A DNA stretch of 64,000 nucleotides from assembly GCA_002104985.1 (NCBI GenBank), contig MCGO01000005.1, positions 620,001 through 684,000 of the forward strand, in the 5' to 3' direction. Positions 33,483 to 44,846 of the stretch are shown one piece after another. The position numbers were made by a program, and so were the translations under genes. This stretch comes from Rhizoclosmatium globosum (taxonomy: Eukaryota > Chytridiomycota > Chytridiomycetes > Chytridiales > Chytriomycetaceae). How positions within the stretch are numbered: the first letter of the stretch is position 1; each line of letters opens with the position of its first letter. Under the pieces are notes generated by a model, which saw only the letters and a list, made by a program, of their open reading frames with translations, was not told the origin of the DNA and ran no database searches.

Positions 33483-35971
33483 TTATTTGCTGTTAAACTT
33501 CGCGTCAACGAACCGCTGAATGTAATATGTAGCCACAGTAGCCACCAACGTTAATGACAACCCAACTCCGATTTGCATTCCTTGATATTGCGGTGAAACA
33601 GACAAGAATGTTCGAATACGCTGCTGCGTTGAGTTATACCTAATCAACGAGTTTAGATTCATACGCTCGTATTCCCTTAGGATAAGTCTTACCCGCTCTG
33701 CACCCAAGTTGGTTTCTTTGCATCGACAACAACAAACTTTGAGGTTGAGTAGTCCATCTCGATACCGAGTCCGTAAGCGTAGTGAGGGTACGTCTGCGAA
33801 TATACACATTGGTTTGCAACACAGTTGACTGTTGGGTCGTTTCCACAGTTGGGGTCGTTTGGATTGTTGCTGTTGCTCACACAGGCACCGGGAACTCGCT
33901 TAGCTGCCGTGTAATTTGCGAGTAGGTTGTACACCATATATGGAGGAACTGAAGTGAAGGCGCTTTGTGTGAAGATGCCGGGGTAATTTGTGTTGTATAC
34001 TTGGTCATCTAATTTCATTGCAGTGCAATCAGATGATGAATTCAAGACTCAGGATTCTTACTTCGGTAAATAGATTGGAACAGGGAACAAGTCGCGTTTG
34101 TGGTGAAACAGTCAAACAGCTCAGCAATCAAGTGCAATTGGCATTGAAGTTTCCAGCATCTGACGATGATCCACCGGCCAGCTGGAACACTGATCGAGCA
34201 GTCTGAGTCGCAACACCACACATCACAGCGATATTATCAGATGTAAATAGCGAAGCATCATCGTAGATAGAATTGTAGTACCTTTTGTGAGAGTGAGTAA
34301 CAAAAAGCAACTCTTACAAACTTACTTGTTCGTAAAGCTAGTCTGGAAATCACCAAGCACGACAGCTGGAATCTTTTTCTTGGCCAAAAACGACATGGCC
34401 GAACTAGGCGGCAGCCCTAATCCCTTTCCAGAGGTGGTTGCAGGCCCAAACTTAACATTCACATTTGACGCATTCCAATCACGCCAATTTTCTTCCCCGT
34501 ACCATTCGCATTTCCAGTGAACAACTTCACCAAATCTTGAACTCCACTATCCGTCGCATCGTCAACGTGCAAGAAAATCTGAGGACTTCCGGTTGACCCC
34601 AGAGCACTAACTTGATTCAATTCCACCACCGCACTGATTCTGTTAAAATCAAGATTCGTGAATCCACCGGTTGGTTGGCAAGGATTGGCACAGAAGGGGC
34701 CCTGGTAATTACAAGAAGAAGTGGTTGTAGAACCGTCAACAGACTTAAGACATTGGAAAGGCGACGAAATATCCTGAATAAAGCGTTGAGATCCTGCGAA
34801 TCCAAAAGCTTCCGTTGAAAAGAGGGTAAAGAGGATATCAGATGGGAGAGCAGTGACAGCGGCTTGGTTCTACTCAAAAAGTTAACCGCAATAACACAAA
34901 CGAAGAAACGCACCTGAGACAACGCATTTGCAACAGCCAACAAAGTCACATACCCAGAAGCAGTCGTCGCCGCCCCAGTCACAAAGTCATGGAAAAACCC
35001 GTTCCCATCCAACTGCGACGAAACCACAACCACATTCTTTGTGTCCTTCCGCGAAATATTGTACGAAAACGTTCCCCACACAGAGGAAGCACCAACAGGT
35101 GAGCAAGTTCCTCGTCGTAAACAGGTAGAAGCATCAACAGCACCCCACATAAACTCATTGAATTCGACAGAATAAAGCGGGTATCGAGTATATCCACGGT
35201 CCAGATTGTATTTTGCAGTCTACAGAACATCAGAAATAGTCACAGTATTGACCAAGTGAGATACCTGTAACAAAGTCCCAACTGACTGCGAGGCCGACAG
35301 ATCATTCAAGTTGACAGGCATAACGAAAACCGGGAAGTCAAAGCTTCGATAGAGCATACTAGATCCCTGTTTTCGTGTGAAACAATCAGTATGGAGCCTG
35401 GGAATTGGAGTCTAAGACACAGTCAACTAACACTAGGGTTCCATGCATGTGGCGGTGTGCTCGAGTTTGCATAAAGCGAGAACTGAAAGTTTGGGAACGC
35501 ATCATCAGGGGACTCTGTTGGGGGAGAAGGGAAGTTGGGGCCTTGGTTCTCAATGACAATGAGACCCGCAAGTTTGTTGGAGCCCCTCAGTGAGTCAATC
35601 ACCGATCTGCCATTATTCGAGATCAGTATATTCGGAGAGAGTTGAAGTTGATACGCACGGAGTAAACATGGCATAGGGCAATACAACAGCAAACTTGACG
35701 AAGGTGGGACTGAAGGCCAGGAATGCGTTGAGGTCATTTGTGTTGAGGATTTGGTATACGACTCCAACCGTGGGATTGGCTGTATGTGGATAAATAGTGA
35801 GACAGGACGGTGAGTAGCTGTTGTCGTACTTTGAGGTCCAGTGACACCCGTCGCATTCAGCATCCTAACAGCCCCAAATGCTTGAATTTGTTGATAGATT
35901 CCTCCTTCAATATATGTGTTCTGGGCGAGAACGAAGGCGCTTAGAAGAAGAGCCGCCAAGAATCGAAACAT
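33483..35971 (-). CDS. NCSTN: Nicastrin, gamma-secretase subunit
   Basis: A signal peptide (MFRFLAALLLSAFVLAQ) starts the protein. Later exons contain NKLAGLIVIENQGPNFPSP, RSFDFPVFVMPVNLNDLSAS, EFMWGAVDASTCLRRGTCSP, NVVVVSSQLDGNGFFHDFV, LFSTEAFGFAGSQRFIQDI, LGLPPSSAMSFLAKKKIPAV and a C-terminal membrane helix (VGLSLTLVATVATYYIQRF). The aminopeptidase-like fold with V.S.LD, the Cys-rich lumenal loops and the single C-terminal TM are those of nicastrin, the substrate-gating lumenal subunit of gamma-secretase. About eight introns are used. Its partner presenilin lies 30 kb away in this window. Introns and frames look intact. Confidence 0.88.
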
Positions 35972-36064
35972 CGTTGCTGATTTTGGAGTCTTAATTCAGA
36001 AAGTAGTCTTAAAGGTGAGAAGATAATTCTATACTTCTATTTGTCTGTATTTTCCATCTCTGAA

Positions 36065-36579
36065 ATGCCCTTTGTTCGTTCTCATCTTGAGTTGTATCGC
36101 AACATTCGACGGGTCCACAAGCACCTCCCTCCAGCCCTCCGTTTCATGGGAAACAAGTATATTAAGGATGAATGGAACAGACATCGCCAGGCAAGTGTAA
36201 ACAAGATCGCGCTCAACCAGTCTAAAACCTGAACAAACAGGTGCTCAAGGAAGCTTCATCAACAGCAGCAGCAGTAGGCTCACAGGCGTCAGCTCTCACA
36301 GGAAGTCCAGAGTCCCAAAAGTGGCTCAACGGATTCATTGGAGAATGGACAAAGTATTACGACACAATGAAAGCTCAAGTGGAGAGTGTTTCGAGGTGGG
36401 ATGATGGAGCCAAGTATGGCAAAAACCTGGAGAAGGATAAGGTCGAGATTATGAATGATCAGCAGATTGGTAAGTTTGCGTGTCATTCGATGAAGATGTT
36501 GTATGCTCAAACCTACACTTAGGACAATTGCATGCTTTGAAAACAGAAGTATTTGAACCATCGACAGGAAAGAAGTGAT
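36065..36579 (+). CDS. SDHAF3: SDHAF3 / ACN9-type succinate dehydrogenase assembly factor
   Basis: Exon 1 encodes LYRNIRRVHKHLPPALRFMG followed by NKYIKDEWNRHRQ, the LYR-motif start of ACN9/SDHAF3. Exon 2 holds WLNGFIGEWTKYYDTMKAQ, the usual second conserved block, and exon 3 a short tail ending STGKK. SDHAF3 is a mitochondrial matrix factor that helps insert Fe-S clusters into Sdh2. The first intron (36191-36240) uses a GC-AG boundary (CAG|gcaagt). It is divergent from nicastrin with 93 bp between starts. Confidence 0.82.
36191..36240 (+). other. GC-AG intron in SDHAF3
   Basis: The donor is CAG|GCAAGT, the strongest form of the GC donor class, and the acceptor is AACAG. Splicing restores the conserved second block of the protein, whereas reading through gives a stop. 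Confidence 0.75.
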
Positions 36580-36656
36580 AATAAAGCTGGCATCAAGTTT
36601 ATTGGGATCATACTGTTCCGTTCTCTCTTCCTCAGGTCAAAACTTCAGTTGGTAAC

Positions 36657-37183
36657 TCAGTTATCCGCACATCCATCGCGCCATCTCTCAAATACTTTAG
36701 AGCAATCGAATTGAGGCTTCCCGAGTCGTTCGTTTACTTCGTTGTGGATTTGACACATCCTGACGAAACGCATTTCAAATCGATGGATGAGAAAGAAGGA
36801 TCAAGCGAACGAAAAGTATCAAGAGACTTACCATAGACTAAACTCCTTTGATGAAGAGACCTTTGGAGGAGTCTTTTTGAGCTCCTGTTGAAGATGTTGG
36901 GCACAGTAAGAACATGGATACAGTTTTGAAAACGAGCGCATAACGTAGAAGCGTTCTTTTGCTCAGCTTCCGTAGGATTATCTGGGTAGTAGGCAGCCAT
37001 TGTATGCAAGAAAGTCCAAGTGTGTCTGCCCAGTTGCTTTGAGTCAGGAGGACATGGTAGTTTGGCTTCTACGGCAGCCTTCTTTGGCTTATCGACCTTA
37101 TCCTTCTTTTTCTGATCTGATGAGAATGTTTTGAAGCCATCGCAGACACGGCAGGGTTTGGCGCCTTCTTCGGGTGAGCCCAT
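36657..37183 (-). CDS. ERV1: Erv1/ALR FAD-linked sulfhydryl oxidase
   Basis: The N-terminal region carries a shuttle pair ([11 protein letters not shown]). The FAD domain has [19 protein letters not shown], the active-site pair in [16 protein letters not shown] and, after an intron, [18 protein letters not shown] ending RWRDGCADN. This is Erv1/ALR of the mitochondrial intermembrane space, which reoxidises Mia40 in disulfide relay import. One base appears missing at about 36941 (ACG-TT-ATG), shifting the frame between NAST and MRSFSK. The start at 37183 is chosen, and an in-frame Met exists upstream at 37252. Confidence 0.88.
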
Positions 37184-37322
37184 CGTTGTTTTTGACGTGT
37201 TTTTTGAAGTTTGAACGGTTGCAGAAGCCACGTCAGGACAAATATAATCCAAGTTTATAAGAAGGTAAGTAGATAAAATTTAAGAAGTAATAATATGTCC
37301 GAATTCTGGGACAAAGGAGAAG

Positions 37323-38472
37323 ATGCTGAAAAGGAAACGGAACGAAACAGTAGCCCCACGCATCACTTCCTTCTTCACCCGGACAACCAAACCAACCATC
37401 GAAAGCCTCAGTTGTGGATCGTCGTGTTCTCCACCGCCGTCAACAGCACCGTCAAAGGCAACGACGTCACCTTCTCCAACGACCGAAGCCCCTGATGCAA
37501 CCACTCAAACCACTCAAACCACTCAAGCGACCCAACCCGCACCGCATCAACATCAACAACAACAACAACCCTCTCATCGCCGCCGCCCGTCGTCTCTTTC
37601 TTGCCAACCAAAGCGCCGCCGCGAACAAGTCGAACCGTCCAAACAATCCTCAATCTCGGACAAAAGAACGCAGGTCGCCGCACTTGTCCGGACTGCGGAA
37701 TGCGCTTTGCCCGCTCCGCCCACGACGATGACGTAATTCATGCAAAGTTTCACGCCTCGGTCATCGGCGGAATCGACTACAACGTGCGTACTCTTCCAAG
37801 TTTCGGACTTCTCTGACCCACAAACAAACATATACACACAGGGTTATGCTAACGATGTTGTAGTACACGACCTTCTATCTGAAAAGATTATTTTGATCAC
37901 TATGGCTACGGCTTCGCCTGCTCAAAAAAAAAAGTGCCTTGAAATATTGGATGTTGTGAATCAGGAATTGGGTGCTGTCCCCATCTCTCCCGAATCTCTC
38001 GCCCGATGCAAACTATTTCTCTATATTGCAAAATCAAAAGTTATCGGATGCGTGCTTGCCGAAACCATCGAGTCTGGATTTAGACTGAGTGCGGGTGATA
38101 TTGACGGCGTTGATGAGAATGAAGACTTGATAAGCTGGTTTGTAGGACCTTCCTTGCGAAGATGATAGAACTTATATGCCTCAAGTGATTCCAGTAATAG
38201 TGAGCCAGCAGTGTGCGGAATCAGTCGAGTATGGGTTTCAAAGAAACACAGACGAAATGGAATTGCTATTAAACTATTGGATGCGTGCAGGTTTGTGGAA
38301 AACACATAAGTTATTTGAAAATCTAACCAACTTTTGAAGGCGGCGATTCTTGTTTGGCTGTACATTGGATAAAGAAGCTATGGCATTCTCACAGCCGACC
38401 GTAGAAGGTCGGAAATTAGCTACTCAGTATTTCGGGAAATCTGATTTTCTTATTTACACTATTGGTGCATAG
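37323..38472 (+). CDS. ECO1: Eco1/ESCO cohesin acetyltransferase
   Basis: The N-terminus contains RITSFFTRTTK, a PIP-box-like element lacking the leading Gln, then Thr/Gln/His-rich low complexity. The C2H2 finger reads RRTCPDCGMRFARSAHDDD with IHAKFH. After an intron comes the acetyltransferase domain (HDLLSEKIILITMATASPAQ; later VCGISRVWVSKKHRRNGIA, the acetyl-CoA loop), and the last exon has FLFGCTLDKEAMAFSQPT-VEG. Eco1 acetylates Smc3 to establish sister-chromatid cohesion. The N-terminal frame must shift by one base somewhere between about 37500 and 37640 to reach the finger. Confidence 0.87.
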
Positions 38473-38654
38473 TAACTGCAGTAATCAATTAAAGGAACAA
38501 TCCTATCGAAACGCTTTTCCCACCCATTGTGTCCAATCGCATTGTCTTTTCGTGATCATTGTCTCGCTCTCTTTGTTTCCTTTGTCGCTTCTCACAATTG
38601 TCAAATGACAATGAAGGAAAGAAAATCGAAACAAAATTACCCTCAATAAGTACC

Positions 38655-39196
38655 ATGCTCTTCCAGTCTCTTATCACTCTTGCAAGCATCGCACTTAGTT
38701 CAAACGCTTTGCCTGCGCCTCTTGAGGAAAGACAAGCCGTCGTTGCAAATGGGTGGCAAATTTGTGGTGGATATATTACTGTGAACAACCTTAACATCAG
38801 TCCATACACTCCACCATATCCAATTTCGATCCAAAGCAGCGGCAACAACCCAAACCCCAATGGTCTCACTTCAGGTAACCTTGTCTTCCGGTATTCCGTC
38901 ATGGACCCAGTGACTGGCAGAAACCTTGTAACAAACACTAAGGTGATTAAACAATTAAACCGCGTACAAATTTCCATTTGTCTGAACAAATCCTACCATA
39001 GATTTACGATCTTTGTACCGGTCTCCCAAACTTCTCATGCCCAGTCTCAACAGGACTCAACTTACTCAACTTCTTGATTCCACCACCTACACTCGCCATT
39101 TCATCCCAAGGCTTGATTGCTCAAGTGAACGTGACTGTCTTTGACCAAAACCAAGGCGTCTATCTCTGCGTGACAAACCCTGCCTACGCCGTTTGA
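38655..39196 (+). CDS. Secreted ML-domain (NPC2/PI-PG transfer-like) lipid-binding protein, copy 1
   Basis: Two exons. The signal peptide (MLFQSLITLASIALSSNALP) is followed by a short pro-segment (APLEERQAV) and the ML domain: WQICGGYITVNNLNISPY, then PYPISIQSSG, a beta-strand LVFRYSV, YDLCTGLPNFSCPVSTG after the intron, and the end VYLCVTNPAYAV. Four Cys are shared with the three neighbours. ML proteins are small beta sandwiches that bind sterols or phospholipids. It is first of four tandem paralogues on the same strand. Confidence 0.78.
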
Positions 39197-39323
39197 TTCG
39201 ATCTTCAACATTTTTCTCAATCTTTCTATTTCTATTGCAATTCGCTGATATTAGTGACAAATATACCCCCCAATTCTGTCAATTTATTGTTTTTGATTGG
39301 TGGAAAGAATCGAAAAACACACA

Positions 39324-39872
39324 ATGTTCAAAGCCGCACTACTCATTGCACTGATATTCGCTTCACTGTCCTTATATGCCAGGCCTGTGTCTATGGAGGA
39401 CCGTGATTCCATCATGGAAGGGTGGCAGAGTTGTGGTGGATATGCCACAATCTATTCCTTGAACGTTTCGCCATATTCTCCTCCATACCCCATTTCGATT
39501 CAACTTAACGCAAATACGAATAATACCAAGGGGTTACAGGATGGGAAGGTTTCGTTCAAGTATGGACTCACGGAAGTACAAAACGGAAAAAGATATGTTC
39601 GAATTCGCAAAACTGGACCTGTAAGTTTTCCTCTAGTTGTTAAATACGAGCTGAAATTGAGTTATTAGGTGAAACCATACGCGTTTTGCTCGTTACAAGG
39701 AACGTATTGTCCCTATGACCCAGGATTTATGCTAGCAAACATTCAAATTCCAAGTCCAACGATTCAAAAAAGTCCTCCTCAGAAGCAATATTTTATGAAT
39801 GCTACAATCAGTATCTATGATCAGGATGACAAGTTGTTTTTGTGCCTTTCAAGCACTTCGTACCCAGTTTAA
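39324..39872 (+). CDS. Secreted ML-domain protein, copy 2
   Basis: Signal peptide MFKAALLIALIFASLSLYAR, then the pro-segment PVSMEDRDSIM and the domain start WQSCGGYATIYSLNVSPYSP. After one intron (about 39620-39668) exon 2 reads KPYAFCSLQGTYCPYDPG and ends LFLCLSSTSYPV. The intron position and the four Cys match copy 1. It lies 127 bp after copy 1. Confidence 0.77.
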
Positions 39873-40054
39873 GCCCTATATTCCTTTTAATTCCTATCGA
39901 TACCTCTGAATAAAACGATATGCGTGATAATTATACGCGGTAGTTTGAAAGTGATTCTGTTTATTTCAATCTGGAAGGGACGAAAGCCCCAATCACAAAG
40001 CAAGCGAATCGCTTTTACAATTTCAACCAACAAAAACCACCAACCACCCTTCCC

Positions 40055-40639
40055 ATGAAGTGCTCGCTCATCTCTCTTGCTACTGTATTTGCTACATTGA
40101 CCTCAGCTAGACCTGTCCTTTTGGACGAAAGAGATGCACCACTCATTTCCTCTGGCTGGACAGTCTGTGGAGGTTCTGCCGACGTAAAGCAGATTATTGT
40201 GAGGTAAAGACAAGGAATCTCAATTTCCTCTCGCATTCCATAACTAACGTAAGGTTTTACAGTTCATACGACGCGCCAAATCCAATTGTTGTTCAGTACA
40301 CTGGAAACACCATCACTGCACTCAACAACGGAATTGTTGATTTCGCTTACACGCTTTTCTTGCCCACTGGAAAGCGGTTGTTTTCTGATGATAGAGTGAG
40401 TCCAGTAACGTCAAACAAACGCTCGCATCTCTAACATACTTCCCACTATACAGGAATACGACCTTTGCACGTTGGCAGGAATCCAATGCCCTATTCAAAC
40501 TGGAAGTGTCAGCTTCCAGATCCCAACTCCAAGTCAATCCAAATCAAAAATCGGATTGGTTTCGAACGCAACCATCACTATTACTGACGGCTCAAACAAA
40601 CAGTTTTTGTGTCTCAACAACCCGTCTTACGCTGTTTAA
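40055..40639 (+). CDS. Secreted ML-domain protein, copy 3
   Basis: Signal peptide MKCSLISLATVFATLTSAR, pro-segment PVLLDERDAPL and SGWTVCGGSADVKQIIVSS. It has an additional intron (40205-40261) inside this block that the other copies lack, then YDAPNPIVVQYTG, a second intron at the shared position, EYDLCTLAGIQCPIQTGS and the end FLCLNNPSYAV. The extra intron marks intron gain here or loss in the others. Confidence 0.77.
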
Positions 40640-40840
40640 ATCTTTATTATTTTTCTACTTGATATCGAAAAAGAGGGTTGCAATCGTAAATCACAAATGC
40701 GATAAAATAATAAACAGTAATTCTAGGTATTTTTTGCTTCTTCAGTGATTCTACCAATCAGAATCATACTGTACTTCACGGAAATTGATACGTCAACATT
40801 TTCGCAACCAAAACAACACAAGACTCAAGAATAGTTCTAC

Positions 40841-41395
40841 ATGTTTGGTACAATCCTTACAGCCACTCTCGCAATTGCCGCGACCGCATCTTCACGTCCA
40901 GTTTATCGCGACAACTATTTTGAGGAACGCGGACTGAACGTGAAAGCCAACAATACATTCTTCTTCTGTGGCGGCACAGCGCACATTAAGAGCATATACG
41001 TGTCGCCGTACAATCCACCGAATCCAATTAATATTCAATTGACGGGTACAAACTTTGATACGGCGTGGTTGGGTGGAACAGTAGAATTCAATTACACGTT
41101 GAAGGACACTTCGGGACTTGCGGTTGAGGGAAGTGATAAAAGTATTGTAAGTGTTAAAACTTCAATCGCGTGAAGTTTCTTTTTTAAACTGTCTTGTGAT
41201 TCTCAGACGGTTGATATTTGCAAGAGTGGTGTAACATGTCCAGTTTCACGCGGGAACTTCGTCGTCAACTTCAATATCCCACCACCTACAGCTCAGAGAT
41301 CCCAAACAGGTCTCTTATCAGCCGTAAACATTCAGTTCACTGATAGCTACGGATATCAAAAGTTCTGCATCTACAACCCCGTCTATGCCCTCTGA
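40841..41395 (+). CDS. Secreted ML-domain protein, copy 4
   Basis: Signal peptide MFGTILTATLAIAATASSR, pro-segment PVYRDNYFEERGLN, then FFFCGGTAHIKSIYVSPYNP, a shared-position intron, VDICKSGVTCPVSRG and the end KFCIYNPVYAL. It is the most divergent copy, with Trp missing before CGG. Confidence 0.77.
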
Positions 41396-41531
41396 TCTCA
41401 CATCGATTGTCACCTTATTTTCTTTTTGATAAATACCAATCCATTTCTTTTTGCAATAAACAGTTCTACTTTTGGTAACAACTCCCCCCAAAATAACGAC
41501 AGCAACATCAAAATTTCAATAACCACCAAAT

Positions 41532-44500
41532 TCATCCTTTTGTATCCATTTGACTACCTCCACCTTCCTCTTCCCCTGAAAAAGAGCCCGTTCGCCTTCG
41601 CTTCATGGTAGACGAATTTCCTTTGTTGAGAGTGAACGAAATCCTCGCACCACCCCCAGGTGTACTCGCCCCGTTATTGGTCCCTCCATTACTGCTTCCT
41701 TCCTCCAGTTTCTTTGAAGCCGTCGGACTTGGCACCGAGCTGATCGGCGAAGCTGACCGCTTCGCCATGATATTGAACATATCATCTTCATCGTCGTCAT
41801 CATCGTAATCCACAAGACCAAGCGGTGACGCGCTTCGTTTCATGGGTAGACCACTTCGAGCCAGCAATGTTGCCGTTGTAATGTGTGGAACAGTTTTTCC
41901 ACCCGTTTGCGGTCTCGGTGATGGAGCAGTCGTCGTTTCTGGCTTAGAAGCTGGCTCAGGATCCAATTCATCATCTGATTCATCGAAATAGGCTTCTTCT
42001 GCATTGTCCCATCCATTCGCGTTGGGTTTACTTGAAGGCTTCGAGCTTCATTGAATCAAGTTAGTAATTCGTAACAACAGTAAGAGAATCCCACCTTTCA
42101 TCATCCTCAGCCCCAAGACTCGTTACAGGTGTTTCCTGATTCTGTTCATGCCTCAGAATCAACCCCTTGAACGTGTCAACGTAGTCGATATCAATAAACT
42201 TTGATTTATGGTTCTGAACGAGATTTGATACAAGACTTTTGATGTTTTCCTGTATGCAAAGATCAGGATATTGAAAGCACTTCATTAATTTACAAACCTT
42301 GCGTATGAACTCAAACACATCCAGACATGCCGAATTCAATAAATTATATCGCCCCTCCGTACTCTTCAAGCAAGTCAAGATTGCGCTGAAAATGTCATGC
42401 TTCAGAAAATGCCGGTTATAGAATTCATCCTTCATTCCGAAACATGTTCGGAAAAACCGCAGCGCCGCTAGTTTCACGTACGATTCTTTGGCGCGGAGGA
42501 GGAGTATAAGGTTTGAAGTCATGTCGCTTTGAAGGATGTAATATTTGCTTTTGTAGGCATGTGATTTAACCGCGAATGATAATAGACCGACAATGTGGGT
42601 GATGATTGAGGCTGGTTCTCCATCCAGTGTTTTTATGGATTCTGGCGTAACGGTGAAAATGGGGGCGACGAGCGAGGCGATGCATTTTTCATAGAATAGG
42701 TTTAGAAAGTCGTGAAGTTCCGATTGTTCCGTTGCTGGTACCGCGCCGGCCGGTTCATCAGCCTCCAGTACTACTCGAATTAATTCAGACAGTTGCGATT
42801 GCAGGCCGGGATCCGGATCGGTATGAAACCGATTTATTAGCAGATTGATCAAAAGTTGAGGCTGTTGTTGTTTTTGCTGGTATGTACATCAGTATGCAAT
42901 AGGAGATTCAACATTTTGTTTACCTGAGCCATACAGAACGACCGAACTAATGCAGGATCGTGATCCAAAATTGAAGCTAAAATAGCGGCAGCGGCCAACC
43001 GAACTTTGATGTCTTCATGGACAAGTGTATAATCGAAGATTGCAAAGAGTCCCAGCTTTGCCATCGTCCTGAAACCCAGGTTTAATGCTTCTGTCTCTAA
43101 CATGATTTGAACTAACCGATAATAACTGGCCCGAAGAGTCAACTGCATCCCTTTAGCAACTGTACTCAGCTCATGAAGAAACAGAACGACATCATCCCGC
43201 TGTACGGATAATCCTTCTTCTCCGATATCCTCTTCATTGAGAATCCCAATGACTTTGGCCAGATAATCCTCCCCAGGTCCAGCATTCACGAACCATCCCA
43301 CAATATCTACTTGATTGAAGAAAACCATGCTATTCATAGCTGCATACGTTCCATCATCAAGCATTCGAGCCAAGGCTGTATCTCGAAGAAACTGAATGCG
43401 ATATGTCTGAGTAATCTTCAAGGCAATAGCTGCGTCGGGGATTGGAAGAAGCTGCTTAAATTTTGCGGCACTAGTTTGCTGTCGATATGATGTCTTCGCA
43501 GCTGGATATTCACGATCGTCTGGGTTGGGCAAGGTCAGATTGCGTATTCAGACTATGGCCACAACTCACATTCCAACGTCCCCACAATGAAAGGAAAGAT
43601 CTCGTCTTTCAGAATATAGTCATATACTTTGGAGTCATTCAGGAACACTACATGGGTGTCAACTTGTGGTCTACTTTATCATCGAACGTACCAATCATCT
43701 TGACTATATGTGAGAGCGAATACAGCTCTTCCAGACTTTCCAAATCCTCGCACATTTCCAAAAGCGGAACCAACTTGTCAATAAAGTTCTGAAAGGAATG
43801 AGTTTCGATCGGCAGAAATGTCCGAAGCTTACGTCCTGTTGAATGGCACGACTCAGTTGTCCCCGCCCATACGCTCCTTTCGAGGCTGCAAACATAATTT
43901 CTTCGATTTCTTTGATTGTGCTCATTGAAGGAACAGGTAAGTTGATTCCGTTTTCGCTTCGTCGGTCATCCTCCTTCAAATCTTCGTCGTCTCCTTTCAA
44001 AAAGGGTTAATAAAAAAAGTATTGAATTCAGACAGGCCTACCATTGTTGGTGAATGGCAAGTTGTCAATATCAATGTCTGTGCCTCCCTCAACTCCATTG
44101 AGCCTGTTTTTGGCCTGACGAATCGTGTTCCTACCAGTATGAGAGCATAGATTTTAGCGCATGGTTTGAGCAATGTCATTAGACGTTTGGGCGCTGAAGT
44201 TGGATGAGGTCCGACATCCGCAGTTGTTTGAGGAGCGACGGTCGAAGGAAGTATTGTTTCTTCGCCAATGAGATTTCCGTGCTTCATATATGCCGAACGA
44301 CAACCATGTTTCCAGATATTGGCAGGACAGTTCTACTACGTGGGGGATGGCACAAAATACACACCAGAGAGTGTTGCAGCCCTCCTGCTCCTGAAAGCTG
44401 AGAGCCATATCAGAGCCGTCATCTTCAGTCCAAACAATGAGGGTATCTGAGGCGCGGAGGATTGAGTGAGTAAGTAAGAAAGCGAGCGAGACGGACAAAC

Positions 44501-44780
44501 CTTGCTGTCTGATAAAGTCGAGGTCCTTTCTGATGCGAGTTTTGAGGAGCAGCGGCGGGTCGGAACCCTCGACTGTTTCTGGCGGTGTTTCGTAGGCGAC
44601 TTCGATGCAGAGCGCGGGCGAGACCTGAATTGAGTTGGAGAGACAACTAAGACAACGAGTCGAGCGGAACAAGTCAAGTCAAACAAAAGAACGACACGCA
44701 ACTGCCACCGAACCGGTGCCCTTGTCTTCCCACGCGCCGTCTGAGTCAAGTTGGTACACTTTGACCCGGCGCAAGTTCAT
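41532..44780 (-). CDS. PPP4R3: Protein phosphatase 4 regulatory subunit 3 (SMEK/Psy2)
   Basis: The first exon reads MNLRRVKVYQLDSDGAWEDK-GTG, followed by DTLIVWTEDDGSDMALSFQE-QEGC, the EVH1-like N-terminal domain of PP4R3. The SMK-1 domain spans several exons: LPIPDAAIALKITQTYRIQF, MNSMVFFNQVDIVGWFVN, then ALRFFRTCFGMKDEFYNRHF and CLKSTEGRYNLLNSACLDV. The C-terminal tail is acidic and Ser-rich (DYDDDDDEDDMFNIMAKR). PP4R3 directs the PP4 phosphatase to substrates in DNA-damage and metabolic signalling. It is divergent from the TM9SF gene, with 66 bp between starts. Confidence 0.9.
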
Positions 44781-44846
44781 TTTCGGATCTTGTTGTTTGT
44801 TGTTGAGTAGAAAGTTGTTCTCTCGGTGAAACTTTGTTTTTCGTTC
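44781..44846. promoter_or_regulatory. Bidirectional promoter interval
   Basis: 66 bp between the PP4R3 and TM9SF starts, GT/T-rich on the plus strand, no TATA box. Promoter role is inferred from position. Confidence 0.4.

Noticed and set aside
37414..37731. Long plus-strand ORF with PLKPLKPLKRP and Asn repeats
   Set aside because: It is an alternate frame of the low-complexity Eco1 exon. The PIP-like element and zinc finger lie in other frames.
42061..42852. Possibility that the PP4R3 exons are two genes
   Set aside because: The SMK-1 domain continues across the exons in the family order, and short introns join them.
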